Positions 16,074 through 23,504 of a DNA stretch of 31,250 bases are shown here, piece by piece (the stretch's first letter is position 1; each line of letters starts with the position of its first letter). The stretch spans positions 1 through 31,250 of the forward strand of contig JAJFUG010000010.1 in assembly GCA_021372515.1 (NCBI GenBank), read 5' to 3'. The notes under the pieces are model-generated. The model saw nothing but the letters and a program-made list of their open reading frames with translations, searched no databases and was not told the origin of the DNA. The translations under genes were made by a program, and so were the position numbers. This DNA comes from a bacterium (GTDB lineage: Bacteria; Gemmatimonadota; Glassbacteria; GWA2-58-10).

Positions 16074-17116
16074 CAGACCCGCCCCCCGGCTTTGACCTCG
16101 TCGTAATATTCCCCGCAGCTCGCGAAACGCACCCCGCGCGCGGACAGATCGGCCAGCACGCTTTCCAGGCCCGCCTCCAGGCGCACCAGGTCGGGAAGGT
16201 GAAGCTGGAGCACCAGGTCGCTCAGCGCCAACCGTCCGGCCAGGGCGTTTTCCCAGCCCAGCGGGAAATAGCAGCTCACGCCCAGGTCAAGAAGGTCGAA
16301 CCCCGGCAGGGGCAGCGGGTGCACGCTCCAGGACCGGATAAACCAGCGATGGCCGCTCTCGGCCAGGCACTCGAACGTGCGGCGGTCGTATTTCATGTAG
16401 GGCGCGGCGAACCCATGAACCGGATTTCCGAAAAAGTCTTCGAGATAAGCTTTGTTGCGCGTTATCTCCTCGCGCACGCGGCGCGTGCCCAGAGCTGGCA
16501 GCACCACCCGGTGCGACCAGGTGTGCCCGGCGATCTCGATCCCGTGTCGCGCCACCACCTCGCGCACCCGGGCCTCGTTCCCGGCGATCTCGCTTCCTGC
16601 CACGGCCAGGGTGGGCCGCAGGCCGAAACGGCCGCACCAGCGGTCCAGAAGGTCGAGGCCGCGGCTGTCCCAATCTACATTCACCCGGAACATCAGGCGC
16701 CGTCCTGCCGGAATCTCCGCCGACTCCTCCGTTGCCTCGATCCTCCCTCGGCTGAGGTCGCTGTGCGCGGTGAACGGCTTACGGAGCAAACCAAGCAATG
16801 CCTTGACCGGCGCGCTTTCGGAGAACTGCGAGCCGGACAGGCCGCTTGCCGCCCAGAGCTTCCCTATGGGGCGCATCAGGTGCATCGTGCGGTCCGTGGG
16901 GCTGGTCGCCTGAAGGACCGCGCCGCCCGCGGCCTGCGGCGCCCGGCTGAAATTGGTCAGCAGGATTTCCTGCGGCCCGGGCGCAAGCGGGGCCGTATGG
17001 GCGACCACCCGTGACCCGGAGGCGGCCAGGGTCCCGGCCAGCCATATCAGGTAGCGGTCGCTGAAAAGCGGCTCGTAGGGTGAGCGCAGGCAGAGATGTG
17101 CGGTCTGGATTGTCAT
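16073..17116 (-). CDS. NodB-type polysaccharide deacetylase family protein
   Basis: A 347-aa protein with a C-terminal NodB-like domain from about residue 140. The metal site can be read as Asp148/Asp150 in VNVDWD and His198/His202 in GHTWSH. The later GFAAPYMKYD replaces the usual RxPY-type motif. The usual TFDDG is changed to VDWD, as in the ArnD/PuuE-like branches, so deformylation or deacetylation of a lipid-linked sugar is possible. The first 130 residues are not recognised. No signal peptide is seen, so action is probably cytoplasmic. Its ATG at 17116 overlaps the stop of the 69-aa gene (ATGA) and its stop overlaps the methyltransferase start, so it sits within a tightly coupled operon. 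Confidence 0.83.
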   Translation of the reverse strand: MTIQTAHLCLRSPYEPLFSDRYLIWLAGTLAASGSRVVAHTAPLAPGPQEILLTNFSRAPQAAGGAVLQATSPTDRTMHLMRPIGKLWAASGLSGSQFSESAPVKALLGLLRKPFTAHSDLSRGRIEATEESAEIPAGRRLMFRVNVDWDSRGLDLLDRWCGRFGLRPTLAVAGSEIAGNEARVREVVARHGIEIAGHTWSHRVVLPALGTRRVREEITRNKAYLEDFFGNPVHGFAAPYMKYDRRTFECLAESGHRWFIRSWSVHPLPLPGFDLLDLGVSCYFPLGWENALAGRLALSDLVLQLHLPDLVRLEAGLESVLADLSARGVRFASCGEYYDEVKAGGRV

Positions 17117-17322
17117 ACCGACCTGAGGAAGTCGCGGACCCAGCCGGTGGGCAGGGCGGCCAGGTGGGAGCGCAGCGCGCCGCCGGGGCGGTCGGTGTCG
17201 GATTGCGGATCGGCCTGGCCCAGCGCGGCGGGCAGCGAGCGGCTGTCCAGGAGAATTGTCCCGCTGTCCTTTTCCGGGCTGCCGCCGCCGCTGAAAAGCC
17301 TCAGCCTGAGTTTCAGTTTCAT
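17113..17322 (-). CDS. Small protein of unknown function, embedded in glycan operon
   Basis: A 69-aa protein that I do not recognise. Its ATG (17322) overlaps the stop of the kinase gene and its TGA overlaps the ATG of the deacetylase, 4 bp (ATGA) on each side. That arrangement would be unlikely for a chance frame and suggests coupled translation. The N-terminus is basic and hydrophobic (MKLKLRLRLF), the middle is rich in Gly, Ser, Asp and Pro, and the end (LAALPTGWVRDFLRSV) could form a short helix. There is no transmembrane segment and there are no cysteines. It could be a partner of the kinase or deacetylase, but nothing in the sequence shows this. Confidence 0.6.
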   Translation of the reverse strand: MKLKLRLRLFSGGGSPEKDSGTILLDSRSLPAALGQADPQSDTDRPGGALRSHLAALPTGWVRDFLRSV

Positions 17323-18098
17323 TCCAGCCTCCAGGCGGTGAACCCCTGTCCGGTCAGCAGGACCGCGGCCTCCTCACGGGAGAGCGGCCCGGCGGAACCG
17401 CCGGAATGGGCCAGAACCGCAGCGAGGATTCGCTCGCGAAAAGCCGGCTCCGCGGCGGCGGCATAGTCCCGCCCCAGGGTGAACAGCAACCGACGGTAGC
17501 AGTAGCGCCGCACCGCGATGCTGTCCAGCCCGGCCAGCGGCCCGGTCTGCGGCCACTCGCTGTCGATGAACCCCACGCGCCTGTCCAGCGGGCCCACGAT
17601 CACGTTGTCCGCGTTCATGTCAGTGTGGAAAACTCCCGCCGCCACCGCCCGGTCCGCCGCGTCCAGCACAGCGGGCAGGTATTCGGCCAGCTCCTCGGGC
17701 GGCAGCTCGGTCAGGCAGCGGCCGGGCAGAAAGCCCCGCGCGAACCAGCCGGGTCCGGACTCGATCAGCTCCGGCCCCAGTCCCTCGCGGGCCAGGGTGA
17801 CGATCACCGAGGCCTCCTGCCTGTAACGCTCCACGGGCGGGAGGTAATTCTCCGCCTGTACCCGTTGCAGCCGCCGCTCGATCACCCGGCTGGCGATCTT
17901 GACCAGGGCCGCGGGACACTCCGGTATTTTCCCGGCTACTATATATTTTATTCCCCAGCCGCGGCCGCGGATATAGCGTTCCAGGCGCACCGGGCGGCCC
18001 AGCCTGCGTGACAGGCTGTCCCGGACAGCGCCCAGGTCGGCCAGCAGGGATCGCTCGGCCCAGAGGAAAGCGGCACGCTGTCTGAGGCTTGGGGGCAT
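17319..18098 (-). CDS. WaaP/Kdo-kinase-like protein kinase-fold enzyme
   Basis: A 259-aa protein with the lipopolysaccharide kinase (WaaP/KdkA/RfaY) version of the eukaryotic-like kinase fold. The probable ATP-anchoring Lys67 is in ALVKIA. The catalytic loop is H158-T-D160-MNAD-N165, and the metal-binding Asp179 is in FIDSEW in place of DFG. Family members phosphorylate heptose or Kdo on LPS, though some act on other glycans or lipids; the acceptor here is unknown. I chose the ATG at 18098 (AGGACAGG upstream). The frame remains open to 18260, but that extension lies inside the neighbouring glycosyltransferase gene and looks non-native. The stop overlaps the small gene downstream. Confidence 0.82.
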   Translation of the reverse strand: MPPSLRQRAAFLWAERSLLADLGAVRDSLSRRLGRPVRLERYIRGRGWGIKYIVAGKIPECPAALVKIASRVIERRLQRVQAENYLPPVERYRQEASVIVTLAREGLGPELIESGPGWFARGFLPGRCLTELPPEELAEYLPAVLDAADRAVAAGVFHTDMNADNVIVGPLDRRVGFIDSEWPQTGPLAGLDSIAVRRYCYRRLLFTLGRDYAAAAEPAFRERILAAVLAHSGGSAGPLSREEAAVLLTGQGFTAWRLE

Positions 18099-18123
18099 GG
18101 CCTGTCCTTGTGATATGCCTGTC

Positions 18124-19281
18124 TCAGGCTGTGCGGGCCGCGCGTTCGGCCAGCAGACGGTTATACAGCTCGCACTCGGCCTGTTCCATGGCCGCGCCGC
18201 TGTAGCTTTGGGACAGCTCGCGCAGGGCCGCGCCGCGGCTCCGGCGGTAACCGCTGTCATCGATCAGGCGGCTGAACGCGGCGGCGTAGCCCGCGGCCGA
18301 ATTGTCCACCACCTCGGCCAGAGCGCCCACCACCTCGGGCTCAGGCTCCCAGAGCGGACGGTTTATCACCACCGGCAGGCCGCTGGCCGCGGCCTCCAGC
18401 ACCGGGATACACACCCCCGGGTGTGTTATCGACATGGCGAAAATGTCATGGCTGCGGTAGACCTCCGGCAGGTCGCTGTGCATCACGCTCGGTCTGAATA
18501 CTATCCTGTCCGAGGCGCCCAGGCCGGCCGCCAGGGCCATAAGATGCGCGTGGCGCGGGCCATCCCCCACCAGGGTCAGCTCGAGGCGCCTGTCCTGCGC
18601 CACGGCCCGGAGGATTGGCTCGGGGTCCTTGCCCTCGAGCTGTCGCCCCACGTTCAGCACGCGCAGGAGGGAACTGTCTGCGGGCCGGTTTTCCGCGGGA
18701 CGGAAACGTTCGAGGTCCACCCGGTTGTAGATCACCGAGACGCCCTCGCTCCGCCAGCGGCCCACCCAGCGCGTCGGAAAACGGTAGGCGCAGATCACGT
18801 GGTCCGCGCCGGTGAGGGTGGTCCGGCTGTAGCCCAGCACGTGCTGAGCGCACTGGTAGAGCCCGCGCGGGCTGAACAGGAAACGCGGGCCGAATATCCT
18901 TACGTTGCGCGCCAGCGAATAATCCGCGTGCACCGAGACCACGCTGACCGCACCGGCGGCCCGGGCGCAGAGCACTGTCAGGTAGCCCATGAGCAGGGGG
19001 TTGTAGCCGCGCACCAGGTCCGGAGCGATCCGGCGCGCCAGTTCGAGCGCGCGACGCCGCACCGCGGGCCAGGAGCGCAGGCCGGGACGACCCACCGCGT
19101 GAAGGTGCACGCTTGCCCGGCCCGCCAGGACCTGGGCCGCCTCGGCCGCCTCGTCCCGCTCGGCCAGGCTCAGCACGTGCACCTCGTCGAACATGTCGCA
19201 GGGGTTGAAGTAGCGCTCCTTGAGCACGCCCTTGGCCGCGTATCTGTAGAGCGGGTCGTTCGGTATGACCAGCAGCCGCAT
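18124..19281 (-). CDS. Glycosyltransferase family 4 protein
   Basis: A 385-aa GT-B-fold glycosyltransferase. The N-terminal domain starts MRLLVIPNDPLYRYAAKG. The C-terminal donor-binding domain has LRVLNVGRQLEGKDPEPILRA and LTLVGDGPRH, followed by a GT4-type EX7E region around GVCIPVLEAAASGLPVVI. The first Glu may be displaced, which is common in divergent members. It presumably adds a sugar from an activated donor to a lipid-linked acceptor on the cytoplasmic face. The start is ATG 19281 with GGGTGA 7 nt upstream; the frame extends to 19395 but that part runs through the palindromic repeat at 19360. Twenty-five bases separate it from the kinase gene. Confidence 0.88.
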   Translation of the reverse strand: MRLLVIPNDPLYRYAAKGVLKERYFNPCDMFDEVHVLSLAERDEAAEAAQVLAGRASVHLHAVGRPGLRSWPAVRRRALELARRIAPDLVRGYNPLLMGYLTVLCARAAGAVSVVSVHADYSLARNVRIFGPRFLFSPRGLYQCAQHVLGYSRTTLTGADHVICAYRFPTRWVGRWRSEGVSVIYNRVDLERFRPAENRPADSSLLRVLNVGRQLEGKDPEPILRAVAQDRRLELTLVGDGPRHAHLMALAAGLGASDRIVFRPSVMHSDLPEVYRSHDIFAMSITHPGVCIPVLEAAASGLPVVINRPLWEPEPEVVGALAEVVDNSAAGYAAAFSRLIDDSGYRRSRGAALRELSQSYSGAAMEQAECELYNRLLAERAARTA

Positions 19282-19359
19282 CGGACCGTCACCCTTGAAT
19301 TGTCTTGTGCCGACATATCCTTTTGGCGGAAAGGAATGGTACGGGGTATCCTGCCTGTC

Positions 19360-19411
19360 GTAGGGGCGGGCCCATGTGTCCGCCCGGGCGCACACGCGGG
19401 TGCGCCCCTAC
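19360..19411. repeat. 52-bp palindromic repeat bounded by GTAGGGGC
   Basis: The two halves are near-perfect inverted copies with no loop (21 of 26 positions symmetric). They begin with GTAGGGGC at 19360 and end with GCCCCTAC at 19411. It lies between the oxidoreductase and GT4 genes. The same 8-bp ends bound the shorter palindrome at 29911-29938, so this looks like a dispersed repeat family rather than a local terminator. No U-tract follows on either strand. Confidence 0.75.
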
Positions 19412-19443
19412 ATCAATAGAGTATTTCGAATCAGCGGAGCCTC

Positions 19444-20511
19444 TCAGCCCGTCACGGAGTGGTTGCGCCCGAGGCGGCATTTGCGGGGCCGGAACTTGAG
19501 CGCCACCTCCTGGCCGGTCTCCACCGATTCGTAGATCGCATGGATCAGCTCCAGGGATTTCCTCCCCTCCAGGCCGTCCACCAGGGCGCGCGTGTTGGTG
19601 TTTATGGTCTCGATCACTCCCTGCAGGAACAGGCGGTGGCCGAAACCGTAGACATCCGGCGGGTTCTGGTTGTACTGGGTGCGGATCAGCTCATCCTCGG
19701 GGCTTTCATCCGTGAAGCGCCAGGTGCGCATCTCATTGACCGCGAACCCGGCTATCTCCACCGAGCCGCGCTCGCCCAGGATCGAGATCGAGCCCTCCAG
19801 GTCGCGCGGGCGGGTGGCGGTGGTGGCCTCGATCACGCCCAGGGCGCCGTTGGCGAACTTGAGCACTGCCACGCCGGTGTCCTCGGTCTCGATGTCCACC
19901 AGGCGGGTCGTGGTGTGGGCGAACACGGTTTCCACCTCGCCCATGCACCATTCCAGAAGGTCGATATGGTGACTGGCCTGGTTGGTGAACACCCCTCCAT
20001 CCATGGCCCAGGTGCCGCGCCAGGCGTCCTGGTCGTAATACTTCTGGTCGCGGCACCAGCGCACCCGCACCGTGCCCAGCACCAGCTTGCCGAACCGCCC
20101 GGCCTCCAGGGCGCGCCGCAGTTGCTGCACGGCCAGGTTGCAGCGGTTCTGCTTGACCACGAACAGTTTCACCCCGGCCCGGTCGCAAGCCTCGATCATG
20201 CGGTCAGCCTCGGTCAGGGTCAGGGCCATCGGTTTTTCCACCACGATATGCACGCCGTAGGACACCACCTGCAGGGCATGCTCGCCGTGCAGGCCGCTGG
20301 GGGTGAGGATATTGACCACGTCGATCTTTTCCCGGTGCAGCATCTCGTGGAAATCGGTGTACCAGGGGATTCCAAGCGGGGCAGCCACGGCCTCGGCGCG
20401 CGAGGGGACAATGTCGCAGACTGCGGTAAGGCGCGCGCCGGGCAACTCGCCCAGCACACCTACGTGCTTGCGGCTGATCCGTCCGCAGCCGATGAGAGCG
20501 AAATTCAGCAT
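19444..20511 (-). CDS. Gfo/Idh/MocA oxidoreductase, WlbA/WbpB-like
   Basis: A 355-aa NAD(P)-dependent oxidoreductase. The Rossmann start is FALIGCGRISRKH (G8, G10), the family EKP motif is at 92-94 with catalytic Lys93, and a probable catalytic His180 is in NQASHHID. The region KQNRCNLAVQ and the run YYDQDAWRGTWAMDGG are reminiscent of WlbA/WbpB, UDP-N-acetyl-2-amino-2-deoxyglucuronate 3-dehydrogenases. This would fit synthesis of an amino-uronic acid for the glycan made here, but other Gfo/Idh substrates are possible. The partner aminotransferase and acetyltransferase (WlbC/WlbB type) are not in the window. The ATG at 20511 was chosen because the Rossmann motif begins directly after it. Confidence 0.85.
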   Translation of the reverse strand: MLNFALIGCGRISRKHVGVLGELPGARLTAVCDIVPSRAEAVAAPLGIPWYTDFHEMLHREKIDVVNILTPSGLHGEHALQVVSYGVHIVVEKPMALTLTEADRMIEACDRAGVKLFVVKQNRCNLAVQQLRRALEAGRFGKLVLGTVRVRWCRDQKYYDQDAWRGTWAMDGGVFTNQASHHIDLLEWCMGEVETVFAHTTTRLVDIETEDTGVAVLKFANGALGVIEATTATRPRDLEGSISILGERGSVEIAGFAVNEMRTWRFTDESPEDELIRTQYNQNPPDVYGFGHRLFLQGVIETINTNTRALVDGLEGRKSLELIHAIYESVETGQEVALKFRPRKCRLGRNHSVTG

Positions 20512-20592
20512 CCTTCGAGGTTCCTTTTCTGCGTTCAGATTCGCTGGAGTTGAAAGATCAGTCTTGCAGTTTTTTCCGTTTTCTCTCGCTGA

Positions 20593-20621
20593 AGCAAAAA
20601 GCGGGCCGTCAGCCCCGCTTT
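20593..20621 (-). terminator. Intrinsic terminator after the glycosyltransferase
   Basis: Read on the minus strand, AAAGCGGG (plus positions 614-621 of this kilobase) and CCCGCTTT (598-605) form an 8-bp stem around an 8-nt loop, and TT then TGC follows, giving UUUUU in the RNA (plus-strand A596-600). It begins at the stop codon of the glycosyltransferase gene. The oxidoreductase gene 80 bp further on therefore needs its own promoter or read-through. Confidence 0.8.
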
Positions 20622-21742
20622 CAATCGATAAGGGCCTGGATTTTCCGGCCCAGCTCTTTCCAGTCATACTGTTTCACCGCCTGGCGGGCCTCGGCCGAGG
20701 CTGCGGCCAGGCGCGCCGGGTCCTCCCGGAAAGCGCGGACCGCCGCGGCCAGGGAATCCGGGTCACGGTAGAGGACCAGGGCCGCGGGGGAGGACTCGGC
20801 AGCAAGGGCCAGCTCGCGGCAGGGGCTGGCCAGCACCGGGCAGCCCAGCGCCCAGTACTCGAACAGCTTGACCGGGCTGACCCGGTCGGTCAGGGCGTTG
20901 ACCCGGAACGGGACGAGGCCCAGGTCCCAGCCAGCGATACGGTGGAATACCTCGTCGTGGGGCAGCCGCCCGAGGAAGACCATATTCTCCGGGATATCCT
21001 CCTCGTGCAGCCTGGCGCGCGCCGGGCCCTCGCCCACCAGCTCGAAACGCACCTGCGGGCAGAGCCGGGCCGCGGCGGCCACGCTTTCCAGGTGGACCCA
21101 GTGGCCGAAGAACCCGACAAAACCCACGGTAAATTCAGCCCCGGGCTCTTTTCCCATTCGGATATCCGGGATTTCATCCAGCCGCACCCCGTTGGGCACG
21201 AAATGCCGACGTCCGGTGAGCCGCCCCAGGTCCTCGTACAGTAGGCGGCTGGTGGCGAGGCTGCCGGCTGTGGCCAGGGCCGTGCTCAGGCGCAGGCCGA
21301 GCACGCGGAACAGGAACCTGGCCGCGGCGCTGCGCAGGATGTCGGGGAAATCGGCATAGACAAACAGGCTCCGCCGTCCGCGCAGCCGGAACCAGGCCAG
21401 GGCCAGCACCGAGCCCAGGGCGTAGTAGGTGACCAGGCTCGCGGCCCGGCTGCGCACCGCGGCGCACAGGTTGGCCCACTCCAGGCCCAGGCCGTAAAGC
21501 AGCCCCGGGCGGAACCGGCTGCGGCGACGTGTCACGCGGACACCGGCTGGCAGGGGGTAGGCTTCTCCGGGCTGGAACGAGGGGGCGCATTCTCCGGGCG
21601 GTCGGGGAGGATCGAGGTATTCCACCGGGCGGGAAAGGGCCAGGTGACGCGCCAGCTCGGGCCCGTGGCCCCAGACGCCGCCCCAGGCCACCGGGCCGAT
21701 AATCAACGTCGAACCTCTTTCAACCGGCTTTTGGGCAGGCAT
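20621..21742 (-). CDS. Glycosyltransferase (GT-B fold, TuaH-like)
   Basis: A 373-aa glycosyltransferase. The opening STLIIGPVAWGGVWGHGPELARHLA resembles TuaH-type enzymes. The C-terminal half carries FTVGFVGFFGHWVHLESVA, VRFELVGEGPAR, VFLGRLPHDEV and VSPVKLFEYWALGCPVLAS, the usual nucleotide-sugar binding half of GT1/GT4 enzymes. Donor and acceptor are unknown; it lies at the head of the polysaccharide locus. The start ATG 21742 has GGGGGA about 5 nt upstream; a longer in-frame start at 21835 lacks this and looks non-coding. It is probably transcribed from the region containing the paired palindromes and ends at the terminator at its stop codon, so it may form its own unit. Confidence 0.86.
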   Translation of the reverse strand: MPAQKPVERGSTLIIGPVAWGGVWGHGPELARHLALSRPVEYLDPPRPPGECAPSFQPGEAYPLPAGVRVTRRRSRFRPGLLYGLGLEWANLCAAVRSRAASLVTYYALGSVLALAWFRLRGRRSLFVYADFPDILRSAAARFLFRVLGLRLSTALATAGSLATSRLLYEDLGRLTGRRHFVPNGVRLDEIPDIRMGKEPGAEFTVGFVGFFGHWVHLESVAAAARLCPQVRFELVGEGPARARLHEEDIPENMVFLGRLPHDEVFHRIAGWDLGLVPFRVNALTDRVSPVKLFEYWALGCPVLASPCRELALAAESSPAALVLYRDPDSLAAAVRAFREDPARLAAASAEARQAVKQYDWKELGRKIQALID

Positions 21743-22131
21743 CCTTTTCCCCCGGGGGCTGATACGGCGCGCTGTGGCATAAAATACTGTCACGGCAGGA
21801 ACGCAACAACTGTTTTCACCGGTATCGTCAGGCAAATAAAGAGGCTTGGCGCATTCGCAAAACGGCGTGTGTTATATCACACAGCAAAAAGAGGGAAATT
21901 GTGTTAAATAACACAGCAAGTGGAAGGGGTCTGGAGATTTTCGGCTTTTTTCCCGGGCCTGCAAGGAAAGAACAGTTCGATGGCGGACAAGGGGATATTA
22001 AAAGTGTTCGGCTCTTTTGGCAAGGATGTTGAACGGTCCGGTACGGGACTTGCCTTTAGGCTACTCAGAACCGGGAGAATCGAAAGGTTTTGTTTCGCTT
22101 CACACATTGTATACCTGTTTCAGGAGGATGA
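21743..22131. other. Divergent intergenic region, glycosyltransferase / pseudopilin
   Basis: No gene is supported. The stretch carries the two palindromes at 21868-21915 and presumably the promoters for both flanking genes. On the minus strand TATAAC (21871-21876) lies inside the first palindrome, with a weak TTTCCC 16 bp upstream, a possible glycosyltransferase promoter. On the plus strand no strong promoter for the pseudopilin is evident. Confidence 0.5.
21868..21915. promoter_or_regulatory. Pair of 16-bp palindromes, probable operators
   Basis: TGTGTTATATCACACA (21868-21883) and TGTGTTAAATAACACA (21900-21915) are two versions of one dyad, each followed by GC. They start 32 bp apart, about three helical turns. 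The form TGTGt-N6-aCACA resembles sites for CRP/FNR-type dimeric regulators. The first copy overlaps a possible -10 (TATAAC on the minus strand), as expected for an operator controlling the glycosyltransferase gene. Confidence 0.6.
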
Positions 22132-22779
22132 ATGAGCAACAACAAAGGTTTCACCCTGATCGAAATCATTGTCGCCGTGGCCCTGGTGGCCATCCTTTCG
22201 GCGGCTATCGCACCCAGCGTGCTGAACAACATCGCCCAGGGACGTATCGCCCGGACCCAGAGCGATGTGCAGGCTCTGGGCAGCGCGGTCATGCGCTTCA
22301 AGTCCGACACCGGCAAGTTCCCGCGCCTGGCGGCCGCCGCCAAGGCGGACACCGCCGGCAACAGTGTTGACTTCCTGGCCAGCAGCATCGGTACTTTCCC
22401 CCAGACTGGCGGCAACAATCTGTGGTCCGGCGGGTCATTGACTAATGGTGTGACGACCACGGGTTCGTGCGAGGATTTCGCCCACCATCTGATCATGGGT
22501 ATAAGCCGTGCTACTACCAGCGACAGCCTGTACGTCCGTGCGGCCAACATCGAGGACCCGAACTCGTTCGGTTTCCGCAGCGGCCTGATCAGCGCCGACC
22601 AGGCGGATCCCTGGGGCCACAAATACATGTCCAACGTCAAAGCTCTGGGTGTCACGGGCCAGGCGGTCTGGGTCATCTCGGCCGGCCCCAACGGCGTGAT
22701 GGAGACCGCGGTGAACGACACCGGCTGCTACGCCGCCTCGGCAGTCGGCGGGGATGACATCGGGTTCCGCCTGCAATAG
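22132..22779 (+). CDS. Type II secretion pseudopilin GspG-like / type IV pilin-like protein
   Basis: A 215-aa prepilin. The prepilin peptidase site is KG6/F7TLIE11, with Glu at mature position 5. It is followed by the hydrophobic helix through about residue 32 and a long amphipathic segment. The C-terminal part includes ADPWGHKY and VWVISAGPNGVMET with a GDD run, as in the calcium-binding region of GspG major pseudopilins, but about 70 residues longer than classical GspG. Cys113 and Cys199 could form a disulfide. AGGAGG lies 4 nt before the ATG. It is followed by a strong terminator and has no secretion or pilus assembly neighbours, so it seems to be transcribed alone. Whether it joins a pilus or a secretion pseudopilus is open. 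Confidence 0.87.
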   Translation: MSNNKGFTLIEIIVAVALVAILSAAIAPSVLNNIAQGRIARTQSDVQALGSAVMRFKSDTGKFPRLAAAAKADTAGNSVDFLASSIGTFPQTGGNNLWSGGSLTNGVTTTGSCEDFAHHLIMGISRATTSDSLYVRAANIEDPNSFGFRSGLISADQADPWGHKYMSNVKALGVTGQAVWVISAGPNGVMETAVNDTGCYAASAVGGDDIGFRLQ

Positions 22780-22796
22780 GCACGCCGCAATATTGA

Positions 22797-22837
22797 GATC
22801 AAAAAGGCCTCCCGCCACCATGGGAGGCCTTTTTTTG
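22797..22837 (+). terminator. Strong intrinsic terminator after the pseudopilin gene
   Basis: AAAAAGGCCTCCC (22801-22813) and GGGAGGCCTTTTT (22822-22834) form a 13-bp perfect stem with an 8-nt loop, and the run continues to seven T. The A-run on the left means it can also act on the minus strand. Confidence 0.95.
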
Positions 22838-23092
22838 TCCGGAATCAAGGATGGCGCGGATAACGGCCTGGATGCCACGGTAAAGCGAAGGCGATCGCGG
22901 TGCTGTCCTGTCGTAAATTATTTACCGTGTCATCCGTTTTGGCCGTGTCATCCGCGATCAGGGCTGTTCGGACGGCCCACCCCTGCCTGACTCTTGACAT
23001 TCCCAGGCTCCGCAGCCATTTTCATTCCTTCCGGTTGAATGTTTTTCCCTTTCCCAAGCCTATCAGTCATTTCACCCCGCAAGGAGCCTGGC
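22838..23092 (+). other. Intergenic region before the DUF3467 gene, with possible promoter
   Basis: No gene is supported. CCGTGTCATCCG occurs twice (22925-22936 and 22943-22954), 18 bp apart. A perfect TTGACA (22994-22999) is followed after 17 bp by CATTTT (23017-23022), a weak -10; this may be the promoter for the gene at 23093. Confidence 0.4.
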
Positions 23093-23419
23093 ATGAGCCA
23101 GAAAAACCAGCCCCAGAACATAGAGCTTGAGTTGCGGGCCACCGAGGCCGAGGGTGTCTATGCCAATTTCGCCCTCATCACGCACAGTCCGAGCGAGTTC
23201 GTCCTCGATTTCGCCCGTCTGACCCCCGGAGTGCCCAAGGCCCGCATCCATGCCCGGATAATCATGACTCCGCAGAACCTGAAAAGCCTGCACCGCGCCC
23301 TGGCCGAGAACATAATGCGCTTCGAGTCCCAGTTCGGACCGATCCCCGACCTGCGCCAGCCCGAGGCCACGGTGGATTTCCAGGACCCGGCCGCGGGCGA
23401 CAAGACCAAGATGCACTGA
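23093..23419 (+). CDS. DUF3467 family protein
   Basis: A 108-aa DUF3467 protein of unknown function. The family pattern is visible: VYANFALITHSPSEFVLDFARL, a PK/AR segment (PKARIHARIIMTP), then LKSLHRALAENIMRFESQFGPI. Related proteins are widespread in Bacteroidota, Firmicutes and other phyla and are short, cytoplasmic and often single genes. The ATG at 23093 has AAGGAG 6 nt upstream; the upstream part of the open frame (to 23039) is not native-looking. The Nramp-like gene follows after 85 bp with no terminator visible, so co-transcription is possible. Confidence 0.88.
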   Translation: MSQKNQPQNIELELRATEAEGVYANFALITHSPSEFVLDFARLTPGVPKARIHARIIMTPQNLKSLHRALAENIMRFESQFGPIPDLRQPEATVDFQDPAAGDKTKMH

Positions 23420-23504
23420 GCCTCCGGAGCGCCGGACGACCCCGTGCGCGAGCCGGAACACTGAAGGCGGAACCGAACCACCGAACGAGGAAGGCTACAG
23501 CTCT

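Noticed and set aside
18099-18260. Longer N-terminus for the WaaP-like kinase
   Set aside because: The extension lies within the well-supported glycosyltransferase gene on another frame and reads as Cys/Pro/Ala-rich noise.
22016-22032. Sigma54-like site TGGCAAG-N4-TTGAA before the pseudopilin gene
   Set aside because: The -12 element lacks the required GC, and it lies about 100 bp upstream without other support.
22925-22954. CRISPR-like repeat
   Set aside because: Only two 12-bp copies with a 6-bp gap and no cas genes.
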